Positions 1-10,303 of a stretch of DNA of 64,000 bases are shown here, in pieces (the stretch's first letter is position 1; each line of letters begins with the position of its first letter). This DNA comes from Paraphoma chrysanthemicola (Eukaryota > Ascomycota > Dothideomycetes > Pleosporales > Phaeosphaeriaceae), in assembly GCA_020744225.1 (NCBI GenBank), contig JAGMWG010000001.1, positions 1,240,001 to 1,304,000 on the forward strand. The letters run 5' to 3'. Position numbers and translations under genes: made by a program. A model generated the notes under the pieces. It was not told the DNA's origin. It did no database searches and was given only the letters and a program-made list of their open reading frames with translations.

Positions 1-83
1 TCGATCGAGGTCCACGGTATATACTCGTGCGCAGTGGCCCGCACACCCGCATCTTCCAACCGGCCCGAAACACTCACACGGCC

Positions 84-2330
84 ATGTTCAGAGGCCTGCT
101 TTTGTTAGCATCGGCAGCGCTCGTCGCCGCTCAGTCTGAGCCATGCGCTATCGTTGCTAGCGCGCTTTCGCGATCTTCATCCTCACCCATTGCCGCGCAG
201 GCGGCTTTCGACTGTCTTAGCACGGTGCCTGTTAATACCGCAGGGAACCAGGCACTCATCGAGGAGCTGAAGAAGGTGTGGCAGTTCCAGTCCGAATTGG
301 TGTGGTTGAAGAATCCTGGAAGCGATTGGGAATACGGTCCGTTGGACATAATAGGGGAACTCGACACCATCAAATCCAACCTCGGCACGTTTCGAAGCGA
401 ATATGCAGTTCAACTCGCGATCCAAAACATAACGATTCGGACTGGAAATTTCCACTTCAACTATTTGCCAGATATTCTCCAGGTGTTCCAGTTTCGGCGC
501 GGTTTTAATGTTGCTTCGATCTCGTCAGATGGAAAGGCTCTTCCCAAGCTCTACGTGCACGATGACATCGCTCAGCTGGCTGCAGGTAGCAGCCGTGTCT
601 CTGAGATCCAGCAACTCAACGGCCAGAATCCGTATGACTACCTAAAGTCCACCTTCTTCTCCCAGTACATCGACTCGGATGGTCAGATGAACAACATGTT
701 CTCAAAGGGTGACACAGACCACGTTGGAGCGTTCGCATCGCAGCGCAAGTTTGATGGAAACTCGACAGACATTAGATGGGGTAACGGCTCGTCCGCCTCC
801 GTCCGAAACCTGGCTACTACCGAATTCAGCTTCACAGGCGTAACAGATGGCCGCACTTTCTACCAGAAATTCTGCACCGGTGCTATCACGCAATCACGGG
901 GCTCAGCAGATTCAACAGACAAGGAAGTCGTTTCGGTGATCTCGCCTAGTATTCTTGGTCCGGTCTTGACGATTCCCCACGACAGCTACCACACTCGCAA
1001 CAAGCGCCAAGTCCTTCCCGAATCTGGATACCCTCGTGCTGTGGCAGAGGACCGTAGCGGCGTCGTCGCGGGCTACTTTCTGACCGGCCAGGGATACTCA
1101 GACGTTGCAGTTCTCAAGATCATCTCCTTCAGCAACCCAGAGACTAGTGGTGAGACCGCTTTCAACAACAACTTCCAGGCCACTATCAAGGAGTTCCTCG
1201 CACAGTGCCAGAGACAGAGCAAGAGCAAACTCATCATCGACTTGAGAGAGAATGGCGGCGGCAACACGAACCTTCTACTGGATGCCTTCATGCAGCTATT
1301 TCCGGAATTGGAGCCCTTCTCTGGACAGCGCTACCGAGCTCATCCTTCATGGCTCAAGATTGGAGATGCTGTCAACGAGATTCGCGGCAACACAGACATG
1401 GCTCGCAAATACAGGACGGCCACCGGAGACAACATCGAGCAGACCGCCATCTATCGCTACTGGGCATACTGGCATTTCCGAAAGGCGGATGGGACTAACT
1501 TTGCCAGCTGGGACGAGTTCAATGGCCCTCTCAGCCTGAATTCAGACGAGCTGACGGTCACCATGCGTTATAACTATTCCAGCGCGGACCGAATCTCCAT
1601 CCTCCCAACTGGTTTCAACTTTGTCAACGGTACTCGCCCGACTGTCTTCAACGCAAGCAACGTCGTCATGTTCACCGATGCACTATGCGGTTCTTCCTGC
1701 GCCTCTTTCCACGAAGAGCTCAAGAACATCGCCGGTGTCAAATCCGTAACCGTCGGCGGCCGACCCGAAAGCAAGCCCATCCAACCCATCACTGGCTCCA
1801 AGGGCGGCGAAGTCATTCCCTTGGTCACTTTCCCACAATACGCCTCCGTTCTCCTCAACATCTCCTCCTCCGTTGGTACCCAAAGCGTCAAAAGCAACGA
1901 CGCCACCCTGACCTCGCTTGCCAGCGTGCCCCAGCTTGCCGTCCGCGCAGGCGACTCTTCCTCCCGCGCACAGTCCCAGGATCAAATCCGCAAAGGCGAC
2001 AGTACTGCCACACCCCTGCAATTCATCTACGAAGCCGCCGACTGCAGAATCTTCTACACGGCCGACTCGTACTCCGACCCGGATCTCGCGTGGAAACAGG
2101 CTTGGGACGCATTCAGCAACGACTCAAAGTGCGTGTCGGGTTCCACAGCGCACAAGAGCTCGATCAGCGGCGGGTTTAAGCCGTTTGGTGGCGGCCAGTT
2201 GAAGGCGGAGGATCAACCAACCTCGCCAGCAACCGGGAGCGGGTCGAAGCCGAGTGCGGCGGCGAATGTCAAGGGGAGTGGCCGGTTGTTGGCGCTTGTG
2301 GTTGGTGTTGTGGCTGCAGTGTTGATGTAA
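84..2330 (+). CDS. Secreted S41-family (CPAF-like) serine protease, probably GPI-anchored
   Basis: Single-exon gene of 748 residues if read from the ATG at 84. The frame is open 19 codons further upstream, but the ATG at 84 opens directly into a hydrophobic signal peptide (MFRGLLLLASAALVAAQ), so I chose it. The C-terminal half carries the tail-specific protease core: a substrate-strand region around LIIDLRENGGGN and the nucleophile region CGSSCASF, where the serine after CG is the likely catalytic residue. Several N-glycosylation sequons are present. The protein ends in a Gly/Ser-rich stretch and a hydrophobic tail (LLALVVGVVAAVLM), the pattern of a GPI-anchor signal. Fungal members of this family are secreted or wall-bound peptidases of mostly unknown substrate. 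Family assignment is firm; the anchor is inferred. Confidence 0.88.
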   Translation: MFRGLLLLASAALVAAQSEPCAIVASALSRSSSSPIAAQAAFDCLSTVPVNTAGNQALIEELKKVWQFQSELVWLKNPGSDWEYGPLDIIGELDTIKSNLGTFRSEYAVQLAIQNITIRTGNFHFNYLPDILQVFQFRRGFNVASISSDGKALPKLYVHDDIAQLAAGSSRVSEIQQLNGQNPYDYLKSTFFSQYIDSDGQMNNMFSKGDTDHVGAFASQRKFDGNSTDIRWGNGSSASVRNLATTEFSFTGVTDGRTFYQKFCTGAITQSRGSADSTDKEVVSVISPSILGPVLTIPHDSYHTRNKRQVLPESGYPRAVAEDRSGVVAGYFLTGQGYSDVAVLKIISFSNPETSGETAFNNNFQATIKEFLAQCQRQSKSKLIIDLRENGGGNTNLLLDAFMQLFPELEPFSGQRYRAHPSWLKIGDAVNEIRGNTDMARKYRTATGDNIEQTAIYRYWAYWHFRKADGTNFASWDEFNGPLSLNSDELTVTMRYNYSSADRISILPTGFNFVNGTRPTVFNASNVVMFTDALCGSSCASFHEELKNIAGVKSVTVGGRPESKPIQPITGSKGGEVIPLVTFPQYASVLLNISSSVGTQSVKSNDATLTSLASVPQLAVRAGDSSSRAQSQDQIRKGDSTATPLQFIYEAADCRIFYTADSYSDPDLAWKQAWDAFSNDSKCVSGSTAHKSSISGGFKPFGGGQLKAEDQPTSPATGSGSKPSAAANVKGSGRLLALVVGVVAAVLM

Positions 2331-4332
2331 ATGGATCGAATGGGGTCAGTCGGATGGATGTACATGATACCATATAGACTTTGGTCAAGGATATATAATA
2401 AATAGACTTTGGTCAAGGATATATAATAAATACTCTGCGAAAAAAGAATTATCTTCAAATCTGTTTTGTTTTGGTTTTGATGTTGATTGTTGACATGGAT
2501 AGAAAGACATGATCGGCATTCTACTCACTCCCACAGCTTCCAATTACTCTCAAATTTCCTTCCGTTCGTTCTCACATAGCATATCACACTGGATCCTCAA
2601 GTACCTCAGTCCTCACACAGCAAAAGCCCTTTCCAGTCGCCTTAAGCTCTTTGTCCAATTCTCTCTACCTTCCTTGTCACAAGTCCGTATCACCTCACCC
2701 CCATATCCATTTACCCTCGTCAAATCAATTTGCAACGACATCCATACGCCAGTATCTCATATACCCGGTCCCACAACTTCGAAATGTACTACTATAGTAT
2801 GGTCACTCTCCAGTACTTTCCCAGTCATTGTATCGATTCCGAGAGATCAAACGGGTTCGAACGTAGAGGCTATTATGGTGCACATCACGACCAGACGGAC
2901 ACAGTTGCGAGTAAATGTCACCCTGAAAAGGTTTGTGAGCGCGTTGGATCTTGGCTGAGGAAGATGTGGTAGGCGAGGTAAGGTGAGGTAAGGCAAAATC
3001 TAGGATTGCCGCTGCTGATGGCGACTGGAAAGTGCGGACAGAGGCATGCAGGCTGCGGGGGGTCGGACGTGGAGCAGGACTACTTCCAGATAGCTGAAAT
3101 TTGTAAGACGAAGAGTTGGGATCCTGAGACCTTGGGGGCCGTGGTTGCCTTGGTGGTGGAGAGCTGGCCGAGGATTTGCTCGAGCTGCCGTCATGGTCTT
3201 GGTTCACGGGTCTTGGCTAGCTGAGTTTGAGAGAGACTGGTGCTGTTATTGGTAAAGGTACAGTGCGAGCGACGCGTAGACCTCGGGCTATGACTTGAGG
3301 TGAGGGCGAGCGAAGATGCTCCTTGAATGCCAGATGCACTGTGGCGGTTGCTGGTTGCTTCGGTGCCATTATATTTGGTGAGAAGGTGATAGAAGCTGAC
3401 ATTTAGAGGTAAGAGAACTAACGAACGATATAGTCGTGGTGTGTAAGTGAAGGCCTTTTGTAAAACTCCATGGGCGATGGTGGCAAGCAAACGTAGACAT
3501 ATGCTTACGAAATATCATAACAACAACTGCATTCCCATACCATGCTGCTCTGAATTCCTCTACAGCACAAGGTGAACGCGATCCGCACACTCCCCGCCTC
3601 TTACTCGCGTAAACACCGCACCGCGCTCGAAATCTACCTTCACCCGCCCCTCCAGCACCCTTACCCCGCCCCACCTAATCCGCAACTACAACACCTCCCA
3701 CGATATGTATATTTAATTTTACAAATCTCCCATCAATCAGCAGGCGGGTCACTCAACGCGAAAAAACAACGGAGCCCCAAAAAAAGAAAGAAAGATGGCA
3801 ATCCTGTGAAGGGGGTACATAGTTGGGTGAGCTACGACTGGGACCTAGGCTCGATACCGGCCGGATCGTACTTTAGAGTTCCAGCTAGCTTGGGTACCAG
3901 AGCCGTGCGAGCGGTTGATTTTTGCATATTTTTGCTCGAGTGACGTGATGCCCTTCTCTTTCACTTGAGGTGCCACTTTGCTCTGCGCGAGCAAAGTGGA
4001 GCGACTGACTCATCTGAGAGAGGCAATTGCGCAGAGAGAACGGTATTTGGTGCCTGGTGCCTGGTGCCTGTTGTCAGTGGCAGCGGTTGGGCCTGGATAC
4101 TGTCCGCGAACAAGTCGTATATGTGTACCAAGCTGAGACGCTCCATAGGATGCCCACGTCACGGACTCCGCCTGGGTGATACGATAGGTCTACATTGCGG
4201 TTCCATAGATCGTAGTGGCACATGTGGTCAAGTAATCACGTGGTGGGCTCCAAGGTCCAAGCATTGAGGGCCAGCATCCAGGATCCGTAGGTATCATTTA
4301 TTGAGGCGCTCCTGAGGTATATTTGGCAGATT
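2331..4332. other. Intergenic, about 2.0 kb, no clear gene
   Basis: Apart from the 28-bp repeat, it holds a 7-bp triplicate (gtgcctg x3 at 4050-4070). Short ORFs occur on both strands. The most protein-like lie on the minus strand: one of 62 codons ending at 3217, and a Ser/Pro-rich one at 2803-3207. Neither resembles a family I know and neither has convincing splice context, so I do not call them. Confidence 0.5.
2374..2430. repeat. Two-copy 28-bp tandem repeat
   Basis: Two adjacent, essentially identical copies of a 28-bp AT-rich unit (atagactttggtcaaggata then tataataa) lie just 3' of the S41 protease stop codon, probably within its 3' UTR or polyadenylation region. Confidence 0.9.
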
Positions 4333-5142
4333 TCAAGAAGTGGCGGAAGCATCCAGACCGAGTCTATTCTCAATCACTTGAACAATCTCCCTCCAATCCT
4401 TCATGGCTCCGCCACCCACATCCCCGCACGCGAGCTCTTTCTCCATCGGCGATAGTACTTCGAACCATCCTCCCTGTTTGACCCCCCACTCCTCTTCTAA
4501 GACCTTTATCTGTTTCTTTGTGATAGGCTGATGCCACATGGCCGTATTCATGCTTGGTGCGACGAGGATTCTCTTCTTCCTCCTTGTGCCCTCTTCTGCC
4601 TGCTCTTCCGGCCACTTCACGCCCGGTATGTCCCGTACCGGATCGATCAAGCCCGTCGTATCCCATGCACGTGCTACTGAGAGGAGCAGGTTGTCCGACC
4701 ATCCTTGCGTGATCTTTGCGAGCGCATTCGCGCTCAGCGGTGCTATCACCATGATATCCGCCCATCGTCGTAGCTCGATGTGTAATATAGTGTTGCCGCG
4801 AACCCAAGGCTCTGTCCACTCATCGGCGTCGAAGTAAATGCCGTCTACATTCGGTAGCGCCTCAATATCTGCTATGGAAGGTTGCTCTGCACTTTGGCCT
4901 TGGAGGAAGTTCTTTGCTGATTCCGTGACGATTAGGCGTATTCGTACGTTTCTATGCTTTGCGAGGGCGTTGATCATGTTTGGTATCTTTATAGTGGCAA
5001 CGGAGCCAGACGCACATAGCAGGACGTGGATCTTGTCATCGCGATGGTCGAATGTGAAGGCGCTAGTCTGTTGCGACTCTTGCGCTTGACGCTGAACAGG
5101 TCGGATGTTGAGGGGCTTGAGGTCGCTGATATGGGCGGACAT
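4333..5142 (-). CDS. Phosphopantothenoylcysteine decarboxylase (HAL3/SIS2-type flavoprotein)
   Basis: Single exon, 269 residues, start ATG at 5142. It is a flavoprotein of the PPCDC/HAL3 family, which decarboxylates 4'-phosphopantothenoyl-L-cysteine in coenzyme A synthesis. The fold starts with the FMN-binding strand VLLCASGSVATIKIP. The active-site histidine lies in ILHIELRRWAD. The asparagine of the substrate clamp is in APSMNTAMWHQP, and the catalytic cysteine in LACGDVGGGAM. All three catalytic elements are present in one chain, unlike budding yeast, where the activity is split over a heterotrimer. Length fits a stand-alone PPCDC with a short N-terminal extension. A role as phosphatase inhibitor, known for yeast HAL3 relatives, cannot be judged; the acidic tail typical of those proteins is absent. 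Confidence 0.92.
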   Translation of the reverse strand: MSAHISDLKPLNIRPVQRQAQESQQTSAFTFDHRDDKIHVLLCASGSVATIKIPNMINALAKHRNVRIRLIVTESAKNFLQGQSAEQPSIADIEALPNVDGIYFDADEWTEPWVRGNTILHIELRRWADIMVIAPLSANALAKITQGWSDNLLLSVARAWDTTGLIDPVRDIPGVKWPEEQAEEGTRRKKRILVAPSMNTAMWHQPITKKQIKVLEEEWGVKQGGWFEVLSPMEKELACGDVGGGAMKDWREIVQVIENRLGLDASATS

Positions 5143-6407
5143 GCTGTGCTTTGCAGTGTTAGTGCTGTAGGAAGGTTAGTTGAGAAGCAATGACGTCTGC
5201 TAGAAGAAGACGCGACTCTTTACACATGGAAGTGCATTATTAATGTGCTTGAGGCGTGGGACCGGGATGCGATGGCTGGGAGTCACGTCTGCAAGATCTC
5301 GCTTATCGACGGACGGCTTGCACGTGACACCGTACCTAACGTCAACTCATGCACGGCGTGCTTGCCTCTCTCAGACATGGTGCCTTTCATACTAAGATGC
5401 TCTTCTATGGTATTTCAGAGCAGCTACCCGTCCAATTAGGAAATCAACACTTCGCCCTTATCAGGTATCGAACGTTCATGATTGCGATTGCGTGCTTCTT
5501 TCTCAAACATTATCGGTCCATTTGTACTGAAAGGCTGGGCTACTTTCATGCATTTCTTCCTTGCTTCTCTCTTCTATTAATTTCGTTACCGTATTTTGGA
5601 TAAATCTTGGGCTGTCTTGTGCTTTGAACCTATGAAGATGTGTGAATCTCCAGGGCTGTCCCGGGACGTCCTGCGGACACAGTCCGTCTGTCAACCAGAT
5701 AGTCTAAAAGATACTTCTACAAGCAGCCAAGATGGCTCAGGGGTATCTGAAGATCTCGCAGTGCCGGAATGAAGGATAATGTTGGTCGTCCGCAGACTGG
5801 GGCGCACTTTGTCGCCACCGATTGAGCGGCCGTCTGCACGGAGCTGAGACATATTTTATGGTCTCAGAAGAGTGCGCAGCAGTGCGCGACTTGTTTCTGC
5901 TCATAAATTCGGGGAGGGTAAATGTTGCCATAGTAATGACGCAACTGGCCTCGATAACGTCCGCCTCGCGGGTCAGCTCGCGAACATTACTCCTTGAACC
6001 TGGTCGCCATTCGCTATTGGCTTGTCCAGTTTCACGTTCCTCTATAATTGACTTTTTACAATATCGGGAAGTCGGGGAGACCTGTAGGACAACCTAGTAG
6101 AAGTCTCACCCGCAGATCCTGGCCCTCGTTTCGCTGCCTACCGGACAGGCTCTCACAAGCGCTCGTCTCTCTGCCTTTAAGTCTCGATGTGTCAACTCAA
6201 CGTTCTGTTTTGCAGACACGGCAGCCTGGCAAAACTGACGTTCACCGCAGCCGTCTCGTCGAACTCCGTTTGTCCGCTAATCATTGCTGGACCACAAAGT
6301 GGACATTGTTCAGTGAACAGGCTCTCGACCATACACTTCTTAAAGTGCCGTTTCCCTCCAACCTCCGAGCGTTCTGCTCATAAGTCATTCGTAAAAAACC
6401 ACGAACG
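5143..6407. other. Intergenic, about 1.3 kb
   Basis: Shared upstream region of the divergently transcribed decarboxylase and the hypothetical gene at 6408. Only short unrelated ORFs are seen, none with recognisable motifs or splice structure. Confidence 0.5.
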
Positions 6408-7925
6408 ATGGCCAAAAAGACCAAGTACACGCCCTTCGACTGGAGTAGCTCGCAATCAACTGGAGAGAGGGTAACGCGTTCTCTTCCTGTAGCCATTGAG
6501 AGCAGCACTGCCGAAGTAGTCTCGCAATCTGGGGTCGAGATCCCGCAGCCTACTCAGTGGTGCTCTAGCGAAACGCCTTCAAATGCCTATATTACATGTG
6601 GTCCCGTTCAGCATCACAACAACGACTTGCGCCATACGTCGCCTTCTGTATCGAGGTTGGCCGAGGCGAGGTCCAGTACCATCGCTGAGTTGCAGGAAGG
6701 GGTGTGCAACCTCTCTCTGGCCGGTAGCCGTACTGCGCCCCTCTCCGCAGTAGCGGAGACGTTCAAGCCGATCAGCGTTACAAGGACACAGTCTTTCCCA
6801 CTGTCGATGCCAGCATGGACGCCGACCACAGTCTCGAACTCAGGCGAGCGTGAATCTAGCCAGCCGTTCACTCGATCGCCTCCATACTCAACCTCAAGCT
6901 CGTCTCTGGCCACGCTCTCGCGACGCTCGAGCAATGGGCCGCTCCACCCTCGTAAGTCACTCCAATCTCCGCCAATTCCCGGTAAAGTCTATCACCTCCC
7001 AGATTCCCGCCATTGTGGAGGTTCGATGATATTCAGTCAGAAGCAACAATCCGGGTTCTTCATGCACCCTATCCTGGCCATTCAGGTGCAAGGCAATATC
7101 ATGAGCTTCTACACCATGACAAAGAAGCTGCCGCGCGCGATAGAGGACCTCCAAATGGCTATGAGGATCGGAAGAGACTCATGTGATGCTGGCTGGAATG
7201 TGCTCAAGCTCATGCCTGGCTCAGGCTACATGGCATACGACTCATGGATCAACCTTGAGCAGTGCTTCTATATCGAGGTGAACTATATCGACAAGTGGTC
7301 TGTAGATGTCCGAGTAGATCCAGCGGAGCTAGCCAAGATTGCCGCGCATGTCACCCAGCTCGAGGCCGATCAGAACCGGTACATCTACAAACCGCTTCCC
7401 CGCAGCTTGGACCTCGTTCAACCTGGAATGGTCTTGATGTTGCCAAATGGACGCAACTCTGCTACTCTTGGTGCGCCCATTATCGTCATGGAGAACAAGC
7501 CTGCTCTTTTTGAGGGCGATTCTCCGCAAATCGGCTTCTTGCGCATCAAGCGGTTCCAAGACAATACTTTCTTCAACCCAATCTGTGGCCGGCCGCCGCG
7601 CAGTTCGCCTGACATGTGCCTGGAGCTCTCAAGGTTTCCGAAAGCTGGACACAACGGCACACCGGTGCTGATCCTCGAGCAAGGGTCACCAGAAATGCGT
7701 GAGTGGTCTTACGTTGAGGTACAGCCGTACCTACAGAAGGAGAAGGCACAGAAGTTCAAGACATGGTGCTGGCCGCCTGTGCAGATCAGCGTGGTGTCAA
7801 TGGAGACGCTGCTCAACTACATGTCGGAGGTTGCGATGCCGAAATACCAACAAGAGGAGATGATGCGCCAGTCTGTGAAGTCGGTTGGCTATTCGAGAAT
7901 GCACCTGCCCCGGGCTCAGCGGTAA
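6408..7925 (+). CDS. Hypothetical protein with repeated small beta-rich domains
   Basis: Single exon, 505 residues, ATG at 6408 in good context. The first about 180 residues are Ser/Thr/Pro-rich and probably disordered. The rest looks folded and contains what appear to be repeats of one small domain: a Gly-x-Val start followed by a Leu-Pro (PGKVYHLPDSRH, near residue 190; QPGMVLMLPNGR, near residue 345), each followed about 15-25 residues later by a hydrophobic strand (FMHPILAIQV; LGAPIIVMEN). A third, weaker copy may start near KAGHNGTPVLILEQ. The same pattern occurs in the protein at 23787-24590. I do not recognise the family. The spacing resembles small SH3-like barrels, but that is a guess. 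No signal peptide or membrane segment. Confidence 0.72.
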   Translation: MAKKTKYTPFDWSSSQSTGERVTRSLPVAIESSTAEVVSQSGVEIPQPTQWCSSETPSNAYITCGPVQHHNNDLRHTSPSVSRLAEARSSTIAELQEGVCNLSLAGSRTAPLSAVAETFKPISVTRTQSFPLSMPAWTPTTVSNSGERESSQPFTRSPPYSTSSSSLATLSRRSSNGPLHPRKSLQSPPIPGKVYHLPDSRHCGGSMIFSQKQQSGFFMHPILAIQVQGNIMSFYTMTKKLPRAIEDLQMAMRIGRDSCDAGWNVLKLMPGSGYMAYDSWINLEQCFYIEVNYIDKWSVDVRVDPAELAKIAAHVTQLEADQNRYIYKPLPRSLDLVQPGMVLMLPNGRNSATLGAPIIVMENKPALFEGDSPQIGFLRIKRFQDNTFFNPICGRPPRSSPDMCLELSRFPKAGHNGTPVLILEQGSPEMREWSYVEVQPYLQKEKAQKFKTWCWPPVQISVVSMETLLNYMSEVAMPKYQQEEMMRQSVKSVGYSRMHLPRAQR

Positions 7926-9131
7926 ACTAGTATCTCATAGCGCACCAGTACGGCGGCCTAGTTCAGCGTCATCTTGCACCGTCATCTTTGAATTACTTTG
8001 GATCACACTACAATAACACTTTCGGTGGCTACTCACATGCTGGTGGCAATTTGCAGTCACCTCGCTCGTGCATGCCGCAGGCACCGGATCCACCAGCGTA
8101 CCATCCAGGCTACTACGTTTCCAGCCATGGGACTCATGTGCTCCCTCAACCCAAATCCGAGAGGAGACGTAAGAGTACTTAACATCTCCGTTGTACCGCC
8201 ATTGACGATTTGGGCGATGACATTGCGGCATATATTTTGAGCTTGACGAGATGAGTCTCGAGGACACGGAAGATGGGATGGCCATTTAGATAATATGTCA
8301 ATCTTGGTCGCGTAGCACAGGATGGGGCTTAGCGTAAGGCGTTTAGATTGGCTTCAGATATCCCCGCGCGACCATAGTGAGCGTAGCATAAGTCTTGCTA
8401 TTGACACTTTCTTTTCTTAGTGCCATCGCACACCTTACGAAGCGGTATAGTGATTCTTGACATACTTTGAAGCAGTAAGGAACGACTTACGGATCTCTGA
8501 AGAGCCTAATGATGACGTTTGGAAAATTGCCATCGCAACAACCGTTACTCACGTTTCCGCAATACGTATGTAGCCGATTCATCGCAAGAAATACGTCCCT
8601 TGGGCGTCTTACTACAAAGTCACATGTACAGTCCAGTATGAGCATTGAGCGACCACTCCCTTGTCTAATCGACGAAGTCGAGTTCAAGACCTGGCATGTA
8701 TGTCTTCCATCTCGCCCATTGGTTGTGACCGTCTACTCCAAATCATGCCAAATTTGCCCAGGATTTTCACTGTAATCTGGAGAGTGACCCTAGGGTGCCA
8801 TACTTGTCACCACTTAGCTACAGTCAACCACTGCCCTGTGCGACTTAAGGCTGCTTCTTCGATTGGAGGGACTGGAGACTGCGTCTGCGTCGTAAATATA
8901 TTGGACTTCAGGGCCCCTTGCACATTTTTGCACAAAGTATCCATCATATTGGCGCACAGCCACACATGCGATGTAGAGCGCCACTTGTCACAAATGATGA
9001 ATCGTTTGGAGTCCGAAAAGGCTATTCATGGTCTCAGACATGCCTCTCAACTGCTGACCAAATCGTATGCTCCTTACATATCATCGATCCCGCGCATTTC
9101 CTCTCCACGATCGGTCTAGATCGTAGGTTCC
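7926..9131. other. Intergenic, about 1.2 kb
   Basis: No ORF with recognisable content. It may hold the promoter and first exon(s) of the spliced gene that follows, since a signal-peptide exon is expected upstream of 9132 but was not identified. Confidence 0.4.
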
Positions 9132-10303
9132 ATGCCTCGCATGCCCATCACAGGGGCAGAAATCCGGTATCCCTTGCAATCCTTTGCGCTCGTGCGCGTC
9201 GACACATATCGTCTCCGCTGTAACTCATCACGCTCATACAACATGATCGATTCAGCCTATGTGCTGGAAACAACACCGTGCCGCAAACCCGCAGCAACAA
9301 GCAGCATCCATGGTACCCAAGCTGTGGCCTCGGTTGCCACACCGTAGCTATGCTGCCGTCTCGCAGTGTCAAATTGAGGACCCCAGGCCATGTCATCGGT
9401 TCGACACTACGCCCCAGCCCCACATCACAAGATCGCCCCAAAGACGACCTCGCCGACTCTGGGGCTTTCGTGTCCTGGGAGACGGGCACGGCGCGGCTCG
9501 AGGACAATTTCCAGCGATGCGCACTTTGGGTATGAGGATGGGCCTTTGCATACGAAGGTAGGATGCCGATGGCTTGCGGGCGTTCGCCATATAGGGGAAG
9601 GATGGGAGTTCTACGCCGGGGTAATGGTTGCTGGGTGGGTTTGCTGCGCAGCTCAACACCACGGGCATTATGATGATAGGTTCTGAATTGCCCTGCTCTC
9701 GAGTACAGTGCGGTATCGCAAAGTCATGGAGCAGCCTCAGTGCTGGTAGCCGGGACTGCTGGAGTCGACGGTGAAGGGGGATTCGATCTCTCTAGTGACG
9801 TTGTTGCTGTGGTGCCTGCTGTAGCAAAAACTTTGGAGCTCATTGTGACCTTCTGCCCAGTCCCTCACCACCCCAAACCACCACACCTTTTTGGAAGCAC
9901 CCCACCACCAACATCACCACAAATGCGACGCGGCGAAGCTTTTGGAACTATTTTGGAGCTATTTTGGCACTGGTCCTGGTGATTGTCGCCGTGGGCATGA
10001 TCTCGCTCCTCCTCCGCTGCGTGCTGCCGCGAGAGGACGACAGCGACCTCCACAACGTGGGCCGACCTGGCAGCAGTGTCAGCTTGGAGGAGTGGGAGCT
10101 CCCACAGCGCGTCACCAGGCCAGAGGCGGCGAGGATTCAGGAGAGTAGTAAGTTGTGTCTTTGTGTTTTTTGCTTTTGCAGCAATCCATAGCAACAGCGA
10201 GAGCAATCGCACCTTCCCAGGAGCTCCATCACCAACAGGCCTACGACCGAGACACCTCACCGGATCGCAACTGGACCTGGACCTGGACCGACTGGACTCG
10301 TAA
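9132..10303 (+). CDS. Candidate spliced single-pass membrane glycoprotein (new model)
   Basis: No long ORF covers this gene; it is read from splice sites. Proposed exons are 9132-9166 (weak), 9256-9529, 9652-9770, 9825-10147 and 10182-10303, and their phases keep a single frame to the TAA at 10301. The product (about 290 residues) has a cysteine-rich ectodomain (YPSCGLGCHTV; LPCSRVQCG), sequons NNT, NTT, NIT and NAT, a Pro/Thr stalk, one membrane segment (ILALVLVIVAVGMISLLL) and an acidic tail ending LDLDLDRLDS. The last intron is GTAAGT...TTGCAG but only 34 nt, unusually short. The exon from 9825 on is the best supported. The N-terminus is unresolved and lacks a signal peptide, so an upstream exon is likely. 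No family recognised; a surface sensor would fit the layout. Confidence 0.45.
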
